Assembly (NCBI GenBank): GCA_051649245.1
Contig: JBOFGS010000019.1
Span: 62,001-126,000, forward strand
Direction: 5' to 3'
Length of the DNA stretch: 64,000 nt
From: Brevinema_A sp051649245
GTDB lineage: Bacteria > Spirochaetota > Brevinematia > Brevinematales > Brevinemataceae
Under the pieces are notes generated by a model. The model was not told where the DNA came from, did no database searches, and saw only the letters and a program-made list of their open reading frames with translations. Position 1 is the first letter of the stretch; every line of letters starts with the position of its first letter. The translations under genes and the position numbers were made by a program. Shown here one piece after another: positions 1 to 7,201 of the stretch.

Positions 1-148
1 ATTGGCTACAAGTCTTAATAGCACATTGTATACAGAAATTCTTGAATTTGAGTATGCTCGAAAACGTGTAGAAGTAAACTCAGATACCCCTAAAAACAAT
101 GACCAACAAAACAACGCTACTAATCAAACAGAGCCTGCAGCACAATAA
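1..148 (+). CDS. C-terminal fragment of an unidentified protein
   Basis: An open frame enters from the left edge (codons begin at base 2) and ends at TAA 146-148. It gives 48 residues. The first half looks like folded protein (…LYTEILEFEYARKRVEV) and the last 20 or so residues are a polar Asn/Gln/Thr-rich tail ending PAAQ. The low-complexity tail suggests a true C-terminus. The family cannot be recognised from this piece. It lies on the same strand as the tRNA that follows. Confidence 0.55.
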   Translation, partial: LATSLNSTLYTEILEFEYARKRVEVNSDTPKNNDQQNNATNQTEPAAQ

Positions 149-163
149 AAACGAAAGATAAAA

Positions 164-270
164 TAACCGACATCGAAACAGGGATGTCAACGTCGGTCAG
201 GAAATCAGATTCCGATACGCTGACCAAACTTTGATGAAAAGTCTGATAGGGATATTTTTCTTTTCATCAG
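164..270 (+). ncRNA. candidate structured RNA or leader with competing stems
   Basis: Three strong pairings are visible. Stem A pairs 166-171 (ACCGAC) with 192-197 (GTCGGT). Stem B pairs 195-200 (GGTCAG) with 220-225 (CTGACC) and is extended by GGAA 200-203 with TTCC 210-213. Stem C is a perfect 10-bp helix, 232-241 with 260-269. A and B share bases 195-197, so they are mutually exclusive, as in a conformational switch. An alternative to A pairs 169-174 with 183-188. I do not recognise a known RNA family. It may equally be the 3' untranslated region of the preceding gene. Confidence 0.3.
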
Positions 271-329
271 TAATATTTAGTCAATCATGAATTGTTATTT
301 ACAAATCTTCATTGAATAAATGTTTCTTT

Positions 330-412
330 GCCTGAGTGGTGAAATTGGTAGACACGCAGGAATCAGAATCCTGTGCTGATAAAGCTTGCAGGTTCAAGTC
401 CTGTCTCAGGCA
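330..412 (+). tRNA. tRNA-Leu (anticodon CAG)
   Basis: This 83-nt class II tRNA has a 7-bp acceptor stem, GCCTGAG (330-336) with CTCAGGC (405-411), and discriminator A412. The anticodon arm is CAGGA-ATCAGAA-TCCTG with anticodon CAG at 364-366. It has a long variable arm and a GGTTCAAGTCC T-arm. The long variable arm and A discriminator are typical of tRNA-Leu. The 3' CCA is not encoded, because AGT follows, so it must be added after transcription. Confidence 0.96.
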
Positions 413-463
413 AGTACATGCATACGGCATAGCTAACGCAGTAAGATAAAATATCCACAAGAA

Positions 464-498
464 AACAAGCCTCTAAAAATAGAGGCTTGTTTTTTTTA
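464..498 (+). terminator. intrinsic terminator after tRNA-Leu
   Basis: The arms AACAAGCCTCT and AGAGGCTTGTT form an 11-bp stem around a 6-nt A-rich loop, followed by a run of T. It lies about 50 nt downstream of the tRNA and most likely ends its transcript. Confidence 0.85.
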
Positions 499-532
499 AG
501 AACTTCGTCATCCTCATCAATATATATATATA

Positions 533-562
533 GAAAAAAACATCCCTTAGGATGTTTTTTTG
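533..562. terminator. short bidirectional terminator
   Basis: The hairpin AAAACATCC-CTTA-GGATGTTTT is flanked by A-runs and T-runs. It could end the plus-strand tRNA transcript a second time and the minus-strand gene at 640-1023. Confidence 0.65.
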
Positions 563-639
563 TGATTTTTTGTATAAAGCGTATCTGAAATGTGATCTTG
601 AAGATATAAGATTAAAGAAATCATCTGATCCCCTAACTA

Positions 640-1023
640 TTACTGAGCAGATTCTTTTGTGTGCTGTTTTAGTTTCAAAGCAGATATATTAGTGTTGTCC
701 ATATCTATATGATATACATACAATAAATCGTTATTAATTTCTAAAATAAGTGGTATATTATAATCCTCACCATATAAAAAATATAAGTTATTGATTTTTT
801 GTAACCAACTTATTTTGGTAGTAGATATATCTTGTAATTTTTCTTTGACGTATAATTTGGAAATGAAAAATTGATCATTAAATTCATAAATAAGTTTATC
901 TTTTGGATCTTTTGGATTGTTTATAATCCAAGAGGTATTGTTTAATTGTGGATCAAAAATACTGGTTTCTTCTCCATAGATATGAACTGACAGAAATAAA
1001 CTCACTAATAGTAATATTCTCAT
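640..1023 (-). CDS. small secreted hypothetical protein
   Basis: The product is 127 residues. The N-terminus (MRILLLVSLFLSVHIYGEE) reads as a type I signal peptide with cleavage near residues 17-18, so it is probably periplasmic. The mature part, about 110 residues, alternates hydrophobic and polar residues as in a small beta-rich domain and has two tryptophans near residues 32 and 53. No known motif is seen. The ATG is preceded by AGGATT. It stands alone, with a bidirectional terminator downstream (533-562). Function unknown. Confidence 0.6.
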   Translation of the reverse strand: MRILLLVSLFLSVHIYGEETSIFDPQLNNTSWIINNPKDPKDKLIYEFNDQFFISKLYVKEKLQDISTTKISWLQKINNLYFLYGEDYNIPLILEINNDLLYVYHIDMDNTNISALKLKQHTKESAQ

Positions 1024-1346
1024 AAATAATCCTCAATGTTACGATTATTTATTATACTATCCATTATTAATAAGTCAAGTGTTTTATTAATAAATATATA
1101 AATAGATAGATGTATTTCTAATCTTTTTTTGAATCACTGTACATCAATTAATATTTTTATGGACAAATCTTCGAACACATCAAATTTATATCCAAACAAA
1201 CATCAGTAATAAAAATTTAAAAGATATAAAATGATCATTTGTCTGAGATGTCCCATAAAAACAATGTGCTGCATTGAATTTGACTTTATCAGATAGATAA
1301 TACTATAATAAGAAATAGACTTATCTATTGATACAAGGAGAATCTT
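1024..1346. other. intergenic region between divergent genes (promoter only)
   Basis: This very AT-rich stretch separates the minus-strand secreted protein from the plus-strand metal exporter. Apart from the promoter and inverted repeat at 1280-1332, I see no coding region with a ribosome binding site and no recognisable RNA. A 62-codon minus-strand frame (1203-1391) overlaps the exporter start and lacks coding character. Confidence 0.6.
1280..1309 (+). promoter_or_regulatory. sigma-70 promoter of the metal exporter-cysS operon
   Basis: The -35 box TTGACT (1280-1285) and -10 box TATAAT (1304-1309) are 18 bp apart, 38 bp before the start codon at 1347. A near-perfect inverted repeat, ATCAgATAGATAA (1288-1300) and TTATCTATTGAT (1321-1332), brackets the -10 box and start point, which is a plausible operator position. 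Confidence 0.7.
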
Positions 1347-2501
1347 ATGCTTTCGATCTTCTATTATTCGGCTTCTAATGCATTTATTCAAGTTGGTAGT
1401 TTTGTAGCACTAACATTATTACTCTTTGGAACACTCAATCTTGCAACCAATGGCTGTATGATCAGATACATCCAACAAAAAGGAAAATATCAAGTCATAT
1501 TAGGAGCATTATTGGGATTAACACCAGGGTGTGGAGGAGCTATCTTAATCATGCCTTTATTTTTAAAAGGATATGTTACCTTTGGGACAATTATAGCTAC
1601 CTTAATTGCAACAATGGGAGATGCTGCATTTGTATTAATGATATCATTACCTAGAGATTTTTTATTTATTTCTGTTATTTCATTTCTGACTGCATTAGTT
1701 TCAGGATACACCATTGATTTTTTAAAAATAGGTAGCCAGCTCAACAAACCTCCTTTATCGGAACAAACATTGACGAAAAATAAAATGTTCCAACCTGAAG
1801 ACATAGATTTTAGAGACAATAGCCTGCGTTGTTCTGATAATTCAAAACACATAGATATTCCAACATTAAACAAAGTTATTTATCTATTTCGACATCATAT
1901 TGGATTTGTTCTTTTTTGGATTTTAGCGTTAGCAAGCCTTCCTTTAGGTATCATGAATCTGATGCAAATCAATCTTGACCAAGATCTTCCTATTAAAAAT
2001 CTGAGTATCATCGGTTTTTTAGGAACATTATTCAGTATTCTGTATAGTGTCATAACAAAAAAAATTATTGCCGACGACACACTCCCTGAAATAAAAAGCA
2101 AACAACACTCTATTAAAGAAACACTTATCCATAATGCTGAAGAAACAGCTTTTGTAGTAATGTGGGTATTTATTGCATTATATTGTTATGAATTATTGGT
2201 TTATTTTTTAGGTGGTGTTGATTTTATTAAAAGTCTTCTTGCCCAACATGGTTATATGATGGTTATTGTAGCATTATTGATTGGTCTCATTCCCGGATGT
2301 GGGCCTCATATTATTTTGACAGGGTTATATATTCAAGGTATACTTCCTTTTTCTGCATTAATTGCTAATGCTATTTCTAATGATGGAGATGCACTATTTC
2401 CTTTACTTGCAATGGATAAAAAATCTGCGTTTTTTGCATCTATTTATAGTACGATTCCTGCAGTTATTGTTGGAACGATTTTTTATTTATTAGGATTTTA
2501 A
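1347..2501 (+). CDS. putative manganese/heavy-metal exporter (10-11 TM, ArsP_2-like family)
   Basis: This 384-residue polytopic inner-membrane protein has two related halves. Each carries a Gly-Leu-x-Pro-Gly-Cys-Gly motif: LGLTPGCGG near residue 56 and IGLIPGCGP near residue 312. Each motif is followed by a helix pair and a GDA segment (ATMGDAAF and SNDGDALF). That two-fold layout matches the family usually annotated as 'putative manganese transporter' or 10TM heavy-metal exporter. A hydrophilic loop of about 60 residues (around 135-185) joins the halves. The GGAG ribosome site is well placed. cysS starts 21 bp downstream, so the two are probably cotranscribed. The metal is inferred from the family, not from the sequence. 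Confidence 0.75.
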   Translation: MLSIFYYSASNAFIQVGSFVALTLLLFGTLNLATNGCMIRYIQQKGKYQVILGALLGLTPGCGGAILIMPLFLKGYVTFGTIIATLIATMGDAAFVLMISLPRDFLFISVISFLTALVSGYTIDFLKIGSQLNKPPLSEQTLTKNKMFQPEDIDFRDNSLRCSDNSKHIDIPTLNKVIYLFRHHIGFVLFWILALASLPLGIMNLMQINLDQDLPIKNLSIIGFLGTLFSILYSVITKKIIADDTLPEIKSKQHSIKETLIHNAEETAFVVMWVFIALYCYELLVYFLGGVDFIKSLLAQHGYMMVIVALLIGLIPGCGPHIILTGLYIQGILPFSALIANAISNDGDALFPLLAMDKKSAFFASIYSTIPAVIVGTIFYLLGF

Positions 2502-2521
2502 ATTTTTGATAAGGATTTCTT

Positions 2522-3892
2522 ATGGCAATTCATTTATACAATAGCATGACAAAAAAAACAGAGTCCCTTTTGCAGAAAAAAACAATATCGATTTATTCTT
2601 GTGGTCCTACTGTTTATGATTACGCTCATATTGGTAATATGCGAACATTTTTATTTGAGGATTTATTGATTAGAAGTTTAAAAGTGCTTGGTTTTAATGT
2701 AGATCATGTGCGTAACTTAACGGATGTTGATGATAAAACAATTACTTGTTCCATAGAACAAGGGTTATCTCTTTCAACATTCACACAAAAATACACAGAT
2801 ATCTTTTTTGAAAATCTACAACAACTTAATGTGGATCAATCCACAACACGTTATCTGAAAGCTACAGAATACATCGATAAGATGATTTTATTAATAGAAC
2901 AATTAATAATCAAAGGTTTTGCTTATGTAAAAGATGATGGGGTTTACTTTAAAATATCATCCTTTAAAGATTACGGTAATTTTCAAGGGCTTGATTTGGA
3001 ACACATTGAACAAAATATTTCAGTGAACAACAATGAATTTTCTAAAGAAGAGTATGGTGATTTTGTTATTTGGAAGAAATATAAACAAAGCGATGGGGAT
3101 ATTTTTTGGAGTAGTCCTTGGGGGAATGGGCGTCCCGGATGGCATACAGAGTGTGCAGCGATGGTGTATGATTGTTTTGCTGATGGGGTGGATATACATA
3201 CAGGTGGTATTGATTTGCTATTTCCTCATCATACAAATGAAAAAGCTCATTGTGAATGCTTATCAAATAAACCAATGGCAACATTTTGGCTACATGCAAC
3301 ACATTTATTAGTTGATAACAAAAAAATGAGCAAAAGTCTAGGAAATTTTTATACAATAAAAGATCTCCAAGATAAAGGATTTTCTAATCGTGTTATTAGA
3401 TTTTACTTAATGACAGGTGCCCATTATCAAACTCCATTAAATTTCACGATTGACGGTTTAAAAGGGGCTGACAGTGCTTTAAAAAGAATTAATAATTTTA
3501 TCCAAGAAATAAAAGAACATAATACTGATTGTGATATACCAAAAGTATCACATCATTTAAAAGAAAAATTTTTGACACATTTAGAGGACAATCTCAATAT
3601 ATCAGCAGCAATGGGTGAGATTTTTTCATTGATAAACAACTATTATCAAAATCATGATATCAATATTTCAGAAGTCTTAAGTGATTTAAACATTATCAAT
3701 TCTGTATTAGGAGTATTAGAAATTGATAGTGAATGTATATTAGATGAGAAAACACAGATATTGTTTGATCAGCGTGTACGTGCACGTCAAGAAAAAAACT
3801 GGAAAGAATCGGATCGATTAAGAGATAAGTTGCTGGATCTGGGTATTGAGGTTCGTGATACAAAAGAAGGAACGACTATTCGAAAAATATAG
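2522..3892 (+). CDS. cysS: cysteinyl-tRNA synthetase
   Basis: CysRS charges tRNA-Cys in the cytoplasm using ATP. The 456-residue length is normal. The class I HIGH signature is HIGN at residues 36-39. Cys27 in YSCGPTVYDYAH is the first zinc ligand, with the other ligands expected in TECAAMVYD (near 210) and the LLFPHHTNE segment (near 235). The KMSKS loop (KKMSKSLGN) is near residue 270. The C-terminal DALR/anticodon region ends in a typical RVRARQEKNW…SDRLRDKL segment. It sits just downstream of the metal exporter, and its 3' end converges with the aldolase homologue. Confidence is very high. Confidence 0.97.
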   Translation: MAIHLYNSMTKKTESLLQKKTISIYSCGPTVYDYAHIGNMRTFLFEDLLIRSLKVLGFNVDHVRNLTDVDDKTITCSIEQGLSLSTFTQKYTDIFFENLQQLNVDQSTTRYLKATEYIDKMILLIEQLIIKGFAYVKDDGVYFKISSFKDYGNFQGLDLEHIEQNISVNNNEFSKEEYGDFVIWKKYKQSDGDIFWSSPWGNGRPGWHTECAAMVYDCFADGVDIHTGGIDLLFPHHTNEKAHCECLSNKPMATFWLHATHLLVDNKKMSKSLGNFYTIKDLQDKGFSNRVIRFYLMTGAHYQTPLNFTIDGLKGADSALKRINNFIQEIKEHNTDCDIPKVSHHLKEKFLTHLEDNLNISAAMGEIFSLINNYYQNHDINISEVLSDLNIINSVLGVLEIDSECILDEKTQILFDQRVRARQEKNWKESDRLRDKLLDLGIEVRDTKEGTTIRKI

Positions 3893-3922
3893 AATATATT
3901 TTTTAATAACACAAATGATTGA

Positions 3923-4561
3923 TTAAATACGTTCGATACGGTTACGAAAATTTTTAATAGCATTTGCGATTGACTGGTAGTTTTCATCGGCAAGATCTTC
4001 TTTTCTAAAGATCGATCCTTTAACACCCACAGCTTTAACGCCACATTCCAAAAGATCGAGTGATAAGGAGAGAGTTAATCCCCCTGTTAACAATAAATTA
4101 GACTTAGGCATATGATCCAAAATAGATAAAATAGAGCGTGCAGGTAGCTGTGCTGCAGGAAAAATTTGGATTAATTCTGGTGTCAATTTATTAGCGGTAT
4201 AAATTTCTGTAGGTGATAGTGCAGACACAATTGCAGTTTTCTGATATCGCTTAGCTACAGGTAGTATTTCTTTTGCCAATACAGAGCTGATAACAAAATT
4301 TGCTCCATTTTTAAGAACAATTTCAGCATCCTGAGCATCATTGACAAAACCAGCTCCAAGAGACATTTCAGGAAATTCTTTGAGTAAATCAGCCAAAATA
4401 CCGGATTCTTGTAACTGTTCATCAGTACGAAAATTTACTTGGAGAATAGGCACTTTTTGCTCCAGCATAGTCGCAATTAATGCTCTTGGATTTTTAACAC
4501 TAGAAATGTCAATAATAGGTAAAAATCTCAGTTTTAAAATTTTCTCAATCACTGATTGCAT
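3923..4561 (-). CDS. KDPG/KHG aldolase-family protein lacking catalytic residues (eda-like)
   Basis: The 212-residue single domain aligns end to end with 2-keto-3-deoxy-6-phosphogluconate aldolase: LQVNFRT matches LEVTLRT, LGAGFV matches VGAGTV, IFPA matches FFPA and LTGGL matches PTGGI. The Schiff-base lysine (Lys133 in E. coli Eda) is Gln132 here, and the catalytic Glu45 is Gln41. The Pro-Gly pair of the IPG loop is Ser113-Ala114. The fold and part of the phosphate site (LTGGL, VGVKGS) persist. The gene is intact and convergent with cysS. Either it is a pseudoenzyme (binding or regulatory role) or it does different chemistry. Ordinary Entner-Doudoroff aldolase activity is unlikely. Confidence 0.8.
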   Translation of the reverse strand: MQSVIEKILKLRFLPIIDISSVKNPRALIATMLEQKVPILQVNFRTDEQLQESGILADLLKEFPEMSLGAGFVNDAQDAEIVLKNGANFVISSVLAKEILPVAKRYQKTAIVSALSPTEIYTANKLTPELIQIFPAAQLPARSILSILDHMPKSNLLLTGGLTLSLSLDLLECGVKAVGVKGSIFRKEDLADENYQSIANAIKNFRNRIERI

Positions 4562-4667
4562 AATACCCTCGTTGTATAAGATAGTACAATAAAAAATAAA
4601 TTATGTACTATCACTATTTAATAATACTATGTAAAAAATATCGTTTTTTAAGAGGAACTACTAAAAA

Positions 4668-5150
4668 ATGAAAAACAATTCAACACCATCTAATGATAAA
4701 ATCATCATCATCGCAAATAACAAAAAAGCATACCATGATTTTGAGGTTTTAGAAAAATTTGAAGCAGGTCTCGAACTTCGAGGCACAGAAATTAAATCAA
4801 TACGTGAAGGCCGTGTGAATCTAAAAGAATCCTATATTCTTTCAAAAAATGGTCAAGCTAAGATTATTGGAATGAATATTAGCCAATATAGTTTTGGAAA
4901 TTTGTTTAATCATGTGCCTAAACGAGAACGTCAATTATTGTTGCACAAAAAAGAAATTCTCAAACTTGAACAAGAAGCTGCTCAAAAAGGACTAACAATT
5001 ATCCCATTATCTTTGTACATTAAAGGGCGTTTAGCCAAATTATCTATAGGTTTATGCAGAGGTAAAAAACTATATGATAAAAGAGAAGAACTTAAATCAA
5101 AAGATACTCTTCGTGAAATACAACGCACCTTAAAATCCTATCATAATTAA
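4668..5150 (+). CDS. smpB: SsrA-binding protein SmpB
   Basis: SmpB binds tmRNA and delivers it to stalled ribosomes for trans-translation. The 160-residue length is typical. Family hallmarks are NKKAYHDFEVLEKFEAGL near residues 18-35, the LRGTEIKSIREGRVNLKESY block (about 37-56), and the GLCRGKKLYDKREELK basic tail that enters the decoding centre. The start has AGGA upstream. Its last bases overlap the convergent ABC gene by 4 bp. No tmRNA gene was found next to it in this window. Confidence 0.97.
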   Translation: MKNNSTPSNDKIIIIANNKKAYHDFEVLEKFEAGLELRGTEIKSIREGRVNLKESYILSKNGQAKIIGMNISQYSFGNLFNHVPKRERQLLLHKKEILKLEQEAAQKGLTIIPLSLYIKGRLAKLSIGLCRGKKLYDKREELKSKDTLREIQRTLKSYHN

Positions 5151-5899
5151 TTATTGCATAATTTACATGTTGGATCAGAAGACATAATTTTAAAGTGCAA
5201 CCCAAACACATCATGTATGACTTGTTGAGGTAGATTAGTTGCGGGACCAATGTATTTTATTTCATGCATCAGCAATGCCACTTCATCTGCAATATGTACA
5301 ATACCATTAATATCATGAGAAATCACTAAGATCCCAACATGATGATTTTTTCGAAGATCATCCAACAAATCATAAATAATTTTAATAGACATCATATCTA
5401 ATGCATTAGACGGTTCATCCAAAAATAAAAATTTTGGATTATTAACCAAAGCTAAAGCCATTAATGTTCGTTGTTTTTGACCACCGGATAACCGGATAAA
5501 TAATTCATCTTTTTTATCTGAAAGCTTTACTTTTGCTAACACATCATATATTTGTTGATATTCTGCTTTTGTTAAAAATTCAAACCATTTTTTTTGTGCT
5601 TTAATTCCCTGAGCAACAACATCAAAAACTGTCAGAGGTAATAAAAAATTGATTTGATGATGTTGAGGGAGATAACCTACAAGATGATTATTAATGGATT
5701 GTGTGATTTTTTTATTGTTTAAAGAAACACAACCCGAACTTTTTTTTTGAAGACATAAGATCGACTTTAGTAATGTGGTTTTACCAGAGCCATTAGGACC
5801 CATAACAGCCAACATTTTACCAGATTCAAGCGTGAAACTAACATTTTGAATGACTTTTTCAGATCCAAAAGTTACATTCAAATTTTGAACAGAAAGCAC
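5147..5899 (-). CDS. ABC transporter ATP-binding protein, zinc/manganese-type (ZnuC/MntB-like)
   Basis: This is a 250-residue nucleotide-binding subunit. Walker A GPNGSGKT is at residues 34-41, the Q-loop is in GYLPQHH near 77, the signature LSGGQKQR is near 138, Walker B FLFLDEPSNALD is near 158, and the H-loop is VISHD near 193. The GYLPQ stretch and overall spacing resemble the metal (ABC-3) uptake family. The C-terminus ends with a CKLC pair that could bind metal. The start is GTG with GGAGG 4 nt upstream. It is last in the MATE-yggS-yggT-yggU run. The likely permease partner lies 19 kb away at 24366-25157. Confidence 0.8.
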   Translation of the reverse strand: MLSVQNLNVTFGSEKVIQNVSFTLESGKMLAVMGPNGSGKTTLLKSILCLQKKSSGCVSLNNKKITQSINNHLVGYLPQHHQINFLLPLTVFDVVAQGIKAQKKWFEFLTKAEYQQIYDVLAKVKLSDKKDELFIRLSGGQKQRTLMALALVNNPKFLFLDEPSNALDMMSIKIIYDLLDDLRKNHHVGILVISHDINGIVHIADEVALLMHEIKYIGPATNLPQQVIHDVFGLHFKIMSSDPTCKLCNN

Positions 5900-5907
5900 A
5901 GAACCTC

Positions 5908-6180
5908 CTAAGAATCTTGCAGTAATAAAGAAAGTTTTTGAGCTCCCTCTTCTGCATGAAGAGAGTGAAATAAAAAAAATTTTTTCTTTGATTTCTTACC
6001 AGTAACAAGCTGAATTGATGATTTTGGCACTAAAAAATTTTTTGCCAAAAAAGCAATAATTTTTTTATTGGCTTCTCCATCTATAGGTGGAGAAGTAATT
6101 TTTAATTTAATACCAGCATCTTCTTTTACAAACTTGTCTATTGAGGAACGAGGCACAACAGTTAATGTTAACATAAACAT
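5908..6180 (-). CDS. yggU: DUF167/YggU family protein
   Basis: This small 90-residue protein carries the family signature: an N-terminal LTLTVVPRSS strand, IKLKITSPPIDGEANKK (GEAN, residues 35-38) and a following LVTGKKSKKK segment. The molecular role of the family is not established. It follows yggT with 3 bp between the genes and precedes the ABC ATPase by 8 bp, so it is within one operon. No clear ribosome site is visible; expression is probably coupled to yggT. A second Met at residue 3 is an alternative start. Confidence 0.88.
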   Translation of the reverse strand: MFMLTLTVVPRSSIDKFVKEDAGIKLKITSPPIDGEANKKIIAFLAKNFLVPKSSIQLVTGKKSKKKFFLFHSLHAEEGAQKLSLLLQDS

Positions 6181-6183
6181 AAA

Positions 6184-6498
6184 TTAATTCATAATTCGTA
6201 TGAGTGATAATAACACTATCTGCTTTAAGAATATCAAAAAATAATCTAAGAATGTTAAGAAAATAAACATATAGAATGGGGACATATCCAACATTCCTAA
6301 TCTTAATGGGGGGAAAATCCGTAACAAAGTATTATATACTGGATTAATCAACATATCAACAAATTGTAGTAAAAAAAACGATCTATCAACAGGAAACCAT
6401 GTAGAAATAATCCAAATCAGAAAAATAAAATTATAGATCTGCACAGCAAAATTTAAAAAATTAAAAATAATAGAAACACTTTCCATGATAACAGGCAT
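6184..6498 (-). CDS. yggT: YggT family membrane protein
   Basis: This 104-residue protein has two hydrophobic blocks (about residues 7-32 and 70-100) that flank the family motif, a W(F)P-x-(D) and NPVYNTLLRIFPP stretch near residues 33-64. YggT proteins are inner-membrane proteins linked in some bacteria to ion homeostasis and to YggS. The start has AGGTGG 6 nt upstream. The yggS-yggT-yggU order is conserved in many bacteria and supports the calls. Confidence 0.88.
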   Translation of the reverse strand: MPVIMESVSIIFNFLNFAVQIYNFIFLIWIISTWFPVDRSFFLLQFVDMLINPVYNTLLRIFPPLRLGMLDMSPFYMFIFLTFLDYFLIFLKQIVLLSLIRIMN

Positions 6499-6510
6499 TA
6501 TGCCACCTCT

Positions 6511-7200
6511 TTAGAAATTAAATAGTAATCGTCCAAGTCTGACAATATCAGAACCTTCTTGAATCGCCCAATGAAAGTCATTACTCATTCCCATTGATAA
6601 TTTTAATCCTAAAATTTCAGGAAATCGAATCAATAGATCATCACGTAGTATTCTTAATTCAACAAATGATTTTCGAACTATTTTTTCATCATGACTCAAT
6701 GAACCAATAGTCATCAACCCATTTAATGAAATATAATCAGACATCAATAACGAATATTCTACCATATCAAACAGCTCAGTAATATTGGAAACACCATGTT
6801 TAGTATCTTCATGAGATGTATTAACTTGAATAAAAATATTTTTGTGTACATGATGTTTTTGAATTTTTTCTGTGATACGTTTTAATTGACTGAGAGATTC
6901 GATGCTTTGTATCGTATCAAATAACTCAATGGCTTTATTTTCTTTATTACTTTGTAAGGATCCAATTAAATGCTTTTCTATAGAATAATCTTGTAATTGT
7001 GGAAATAAAATGCTAGCGTCTTGAATTTTATTTTCACCAATTATCTTCATATCATTGTCAATTAATAATTTAATCTTATCTATTGGTTGATTTTTTACAA
7101 CAGCCAACAAGTCTATATGATCATTAGAACGACCACTAAGATTTTTAGCTTCTTGAATTTTTTCAAAAATAAAACATAAGTGTGGTATGTGGGATTTCAT
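6511..7200 (-). CDS. yggS: YggS family pyridoxal 5'-phosphate-binding protein
   Basis: The 229-residue protein is a single alanine-racemase-like TIM barrel of the PLP homeostasis protein family. The PLP lysine is Lys36 in LLAVVKN (canonical AVSK). Other conserved parts are IGENKIQDA (about 52), HLIGSLQSNK (about 73), the QVNTSHEDTKHG block and LSMGMSNDFHWAI near 200, plus the VRLGRLLF end. I place the start at 7200 rather than at the longer frame's start at 7254. This puts Lys36 at the usual position and places the ATG directly after the MATE stop, suggesting coupled translation. Confidence 0.9.
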   Translation of the reverse strand: MKSHIPHLCFIFEKIQEAKNLSGRSNDHIDLLAVVKNQPIDKIKLLIDNDMKIIGENKIQDASILFPQLQDYSIEKHLIGSLQSNKENKAIELFDTIQSIESLSQLKRITEKIQKHHVHKNIFIQVNTSHEDTKHGVSNITELFDMVEYSLLMSDYISLNGLMTIGSLSHDEKIVRKSFVELRILRDDLLIRFPEILGLKLSMGMSNDFHWAIQEGSDIVRLGRLLFNF

Positions 7201-7201
7201 A

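Noticed and set aside
150..290. SRP (4.5S) RNA, or a known riboswitch
   Set aside because: The conserved SRP GGAAGGAAGCAG core is absent, and no c-di-GMP, fluoride or other riboswitch motif that I know is present.
1203..1391. 62-codon minus-strand frame over the exporter start
   Set aside because: It overlaps a good promoter and the start of a convincing gene, has no ribosome site and no protein-like composition.
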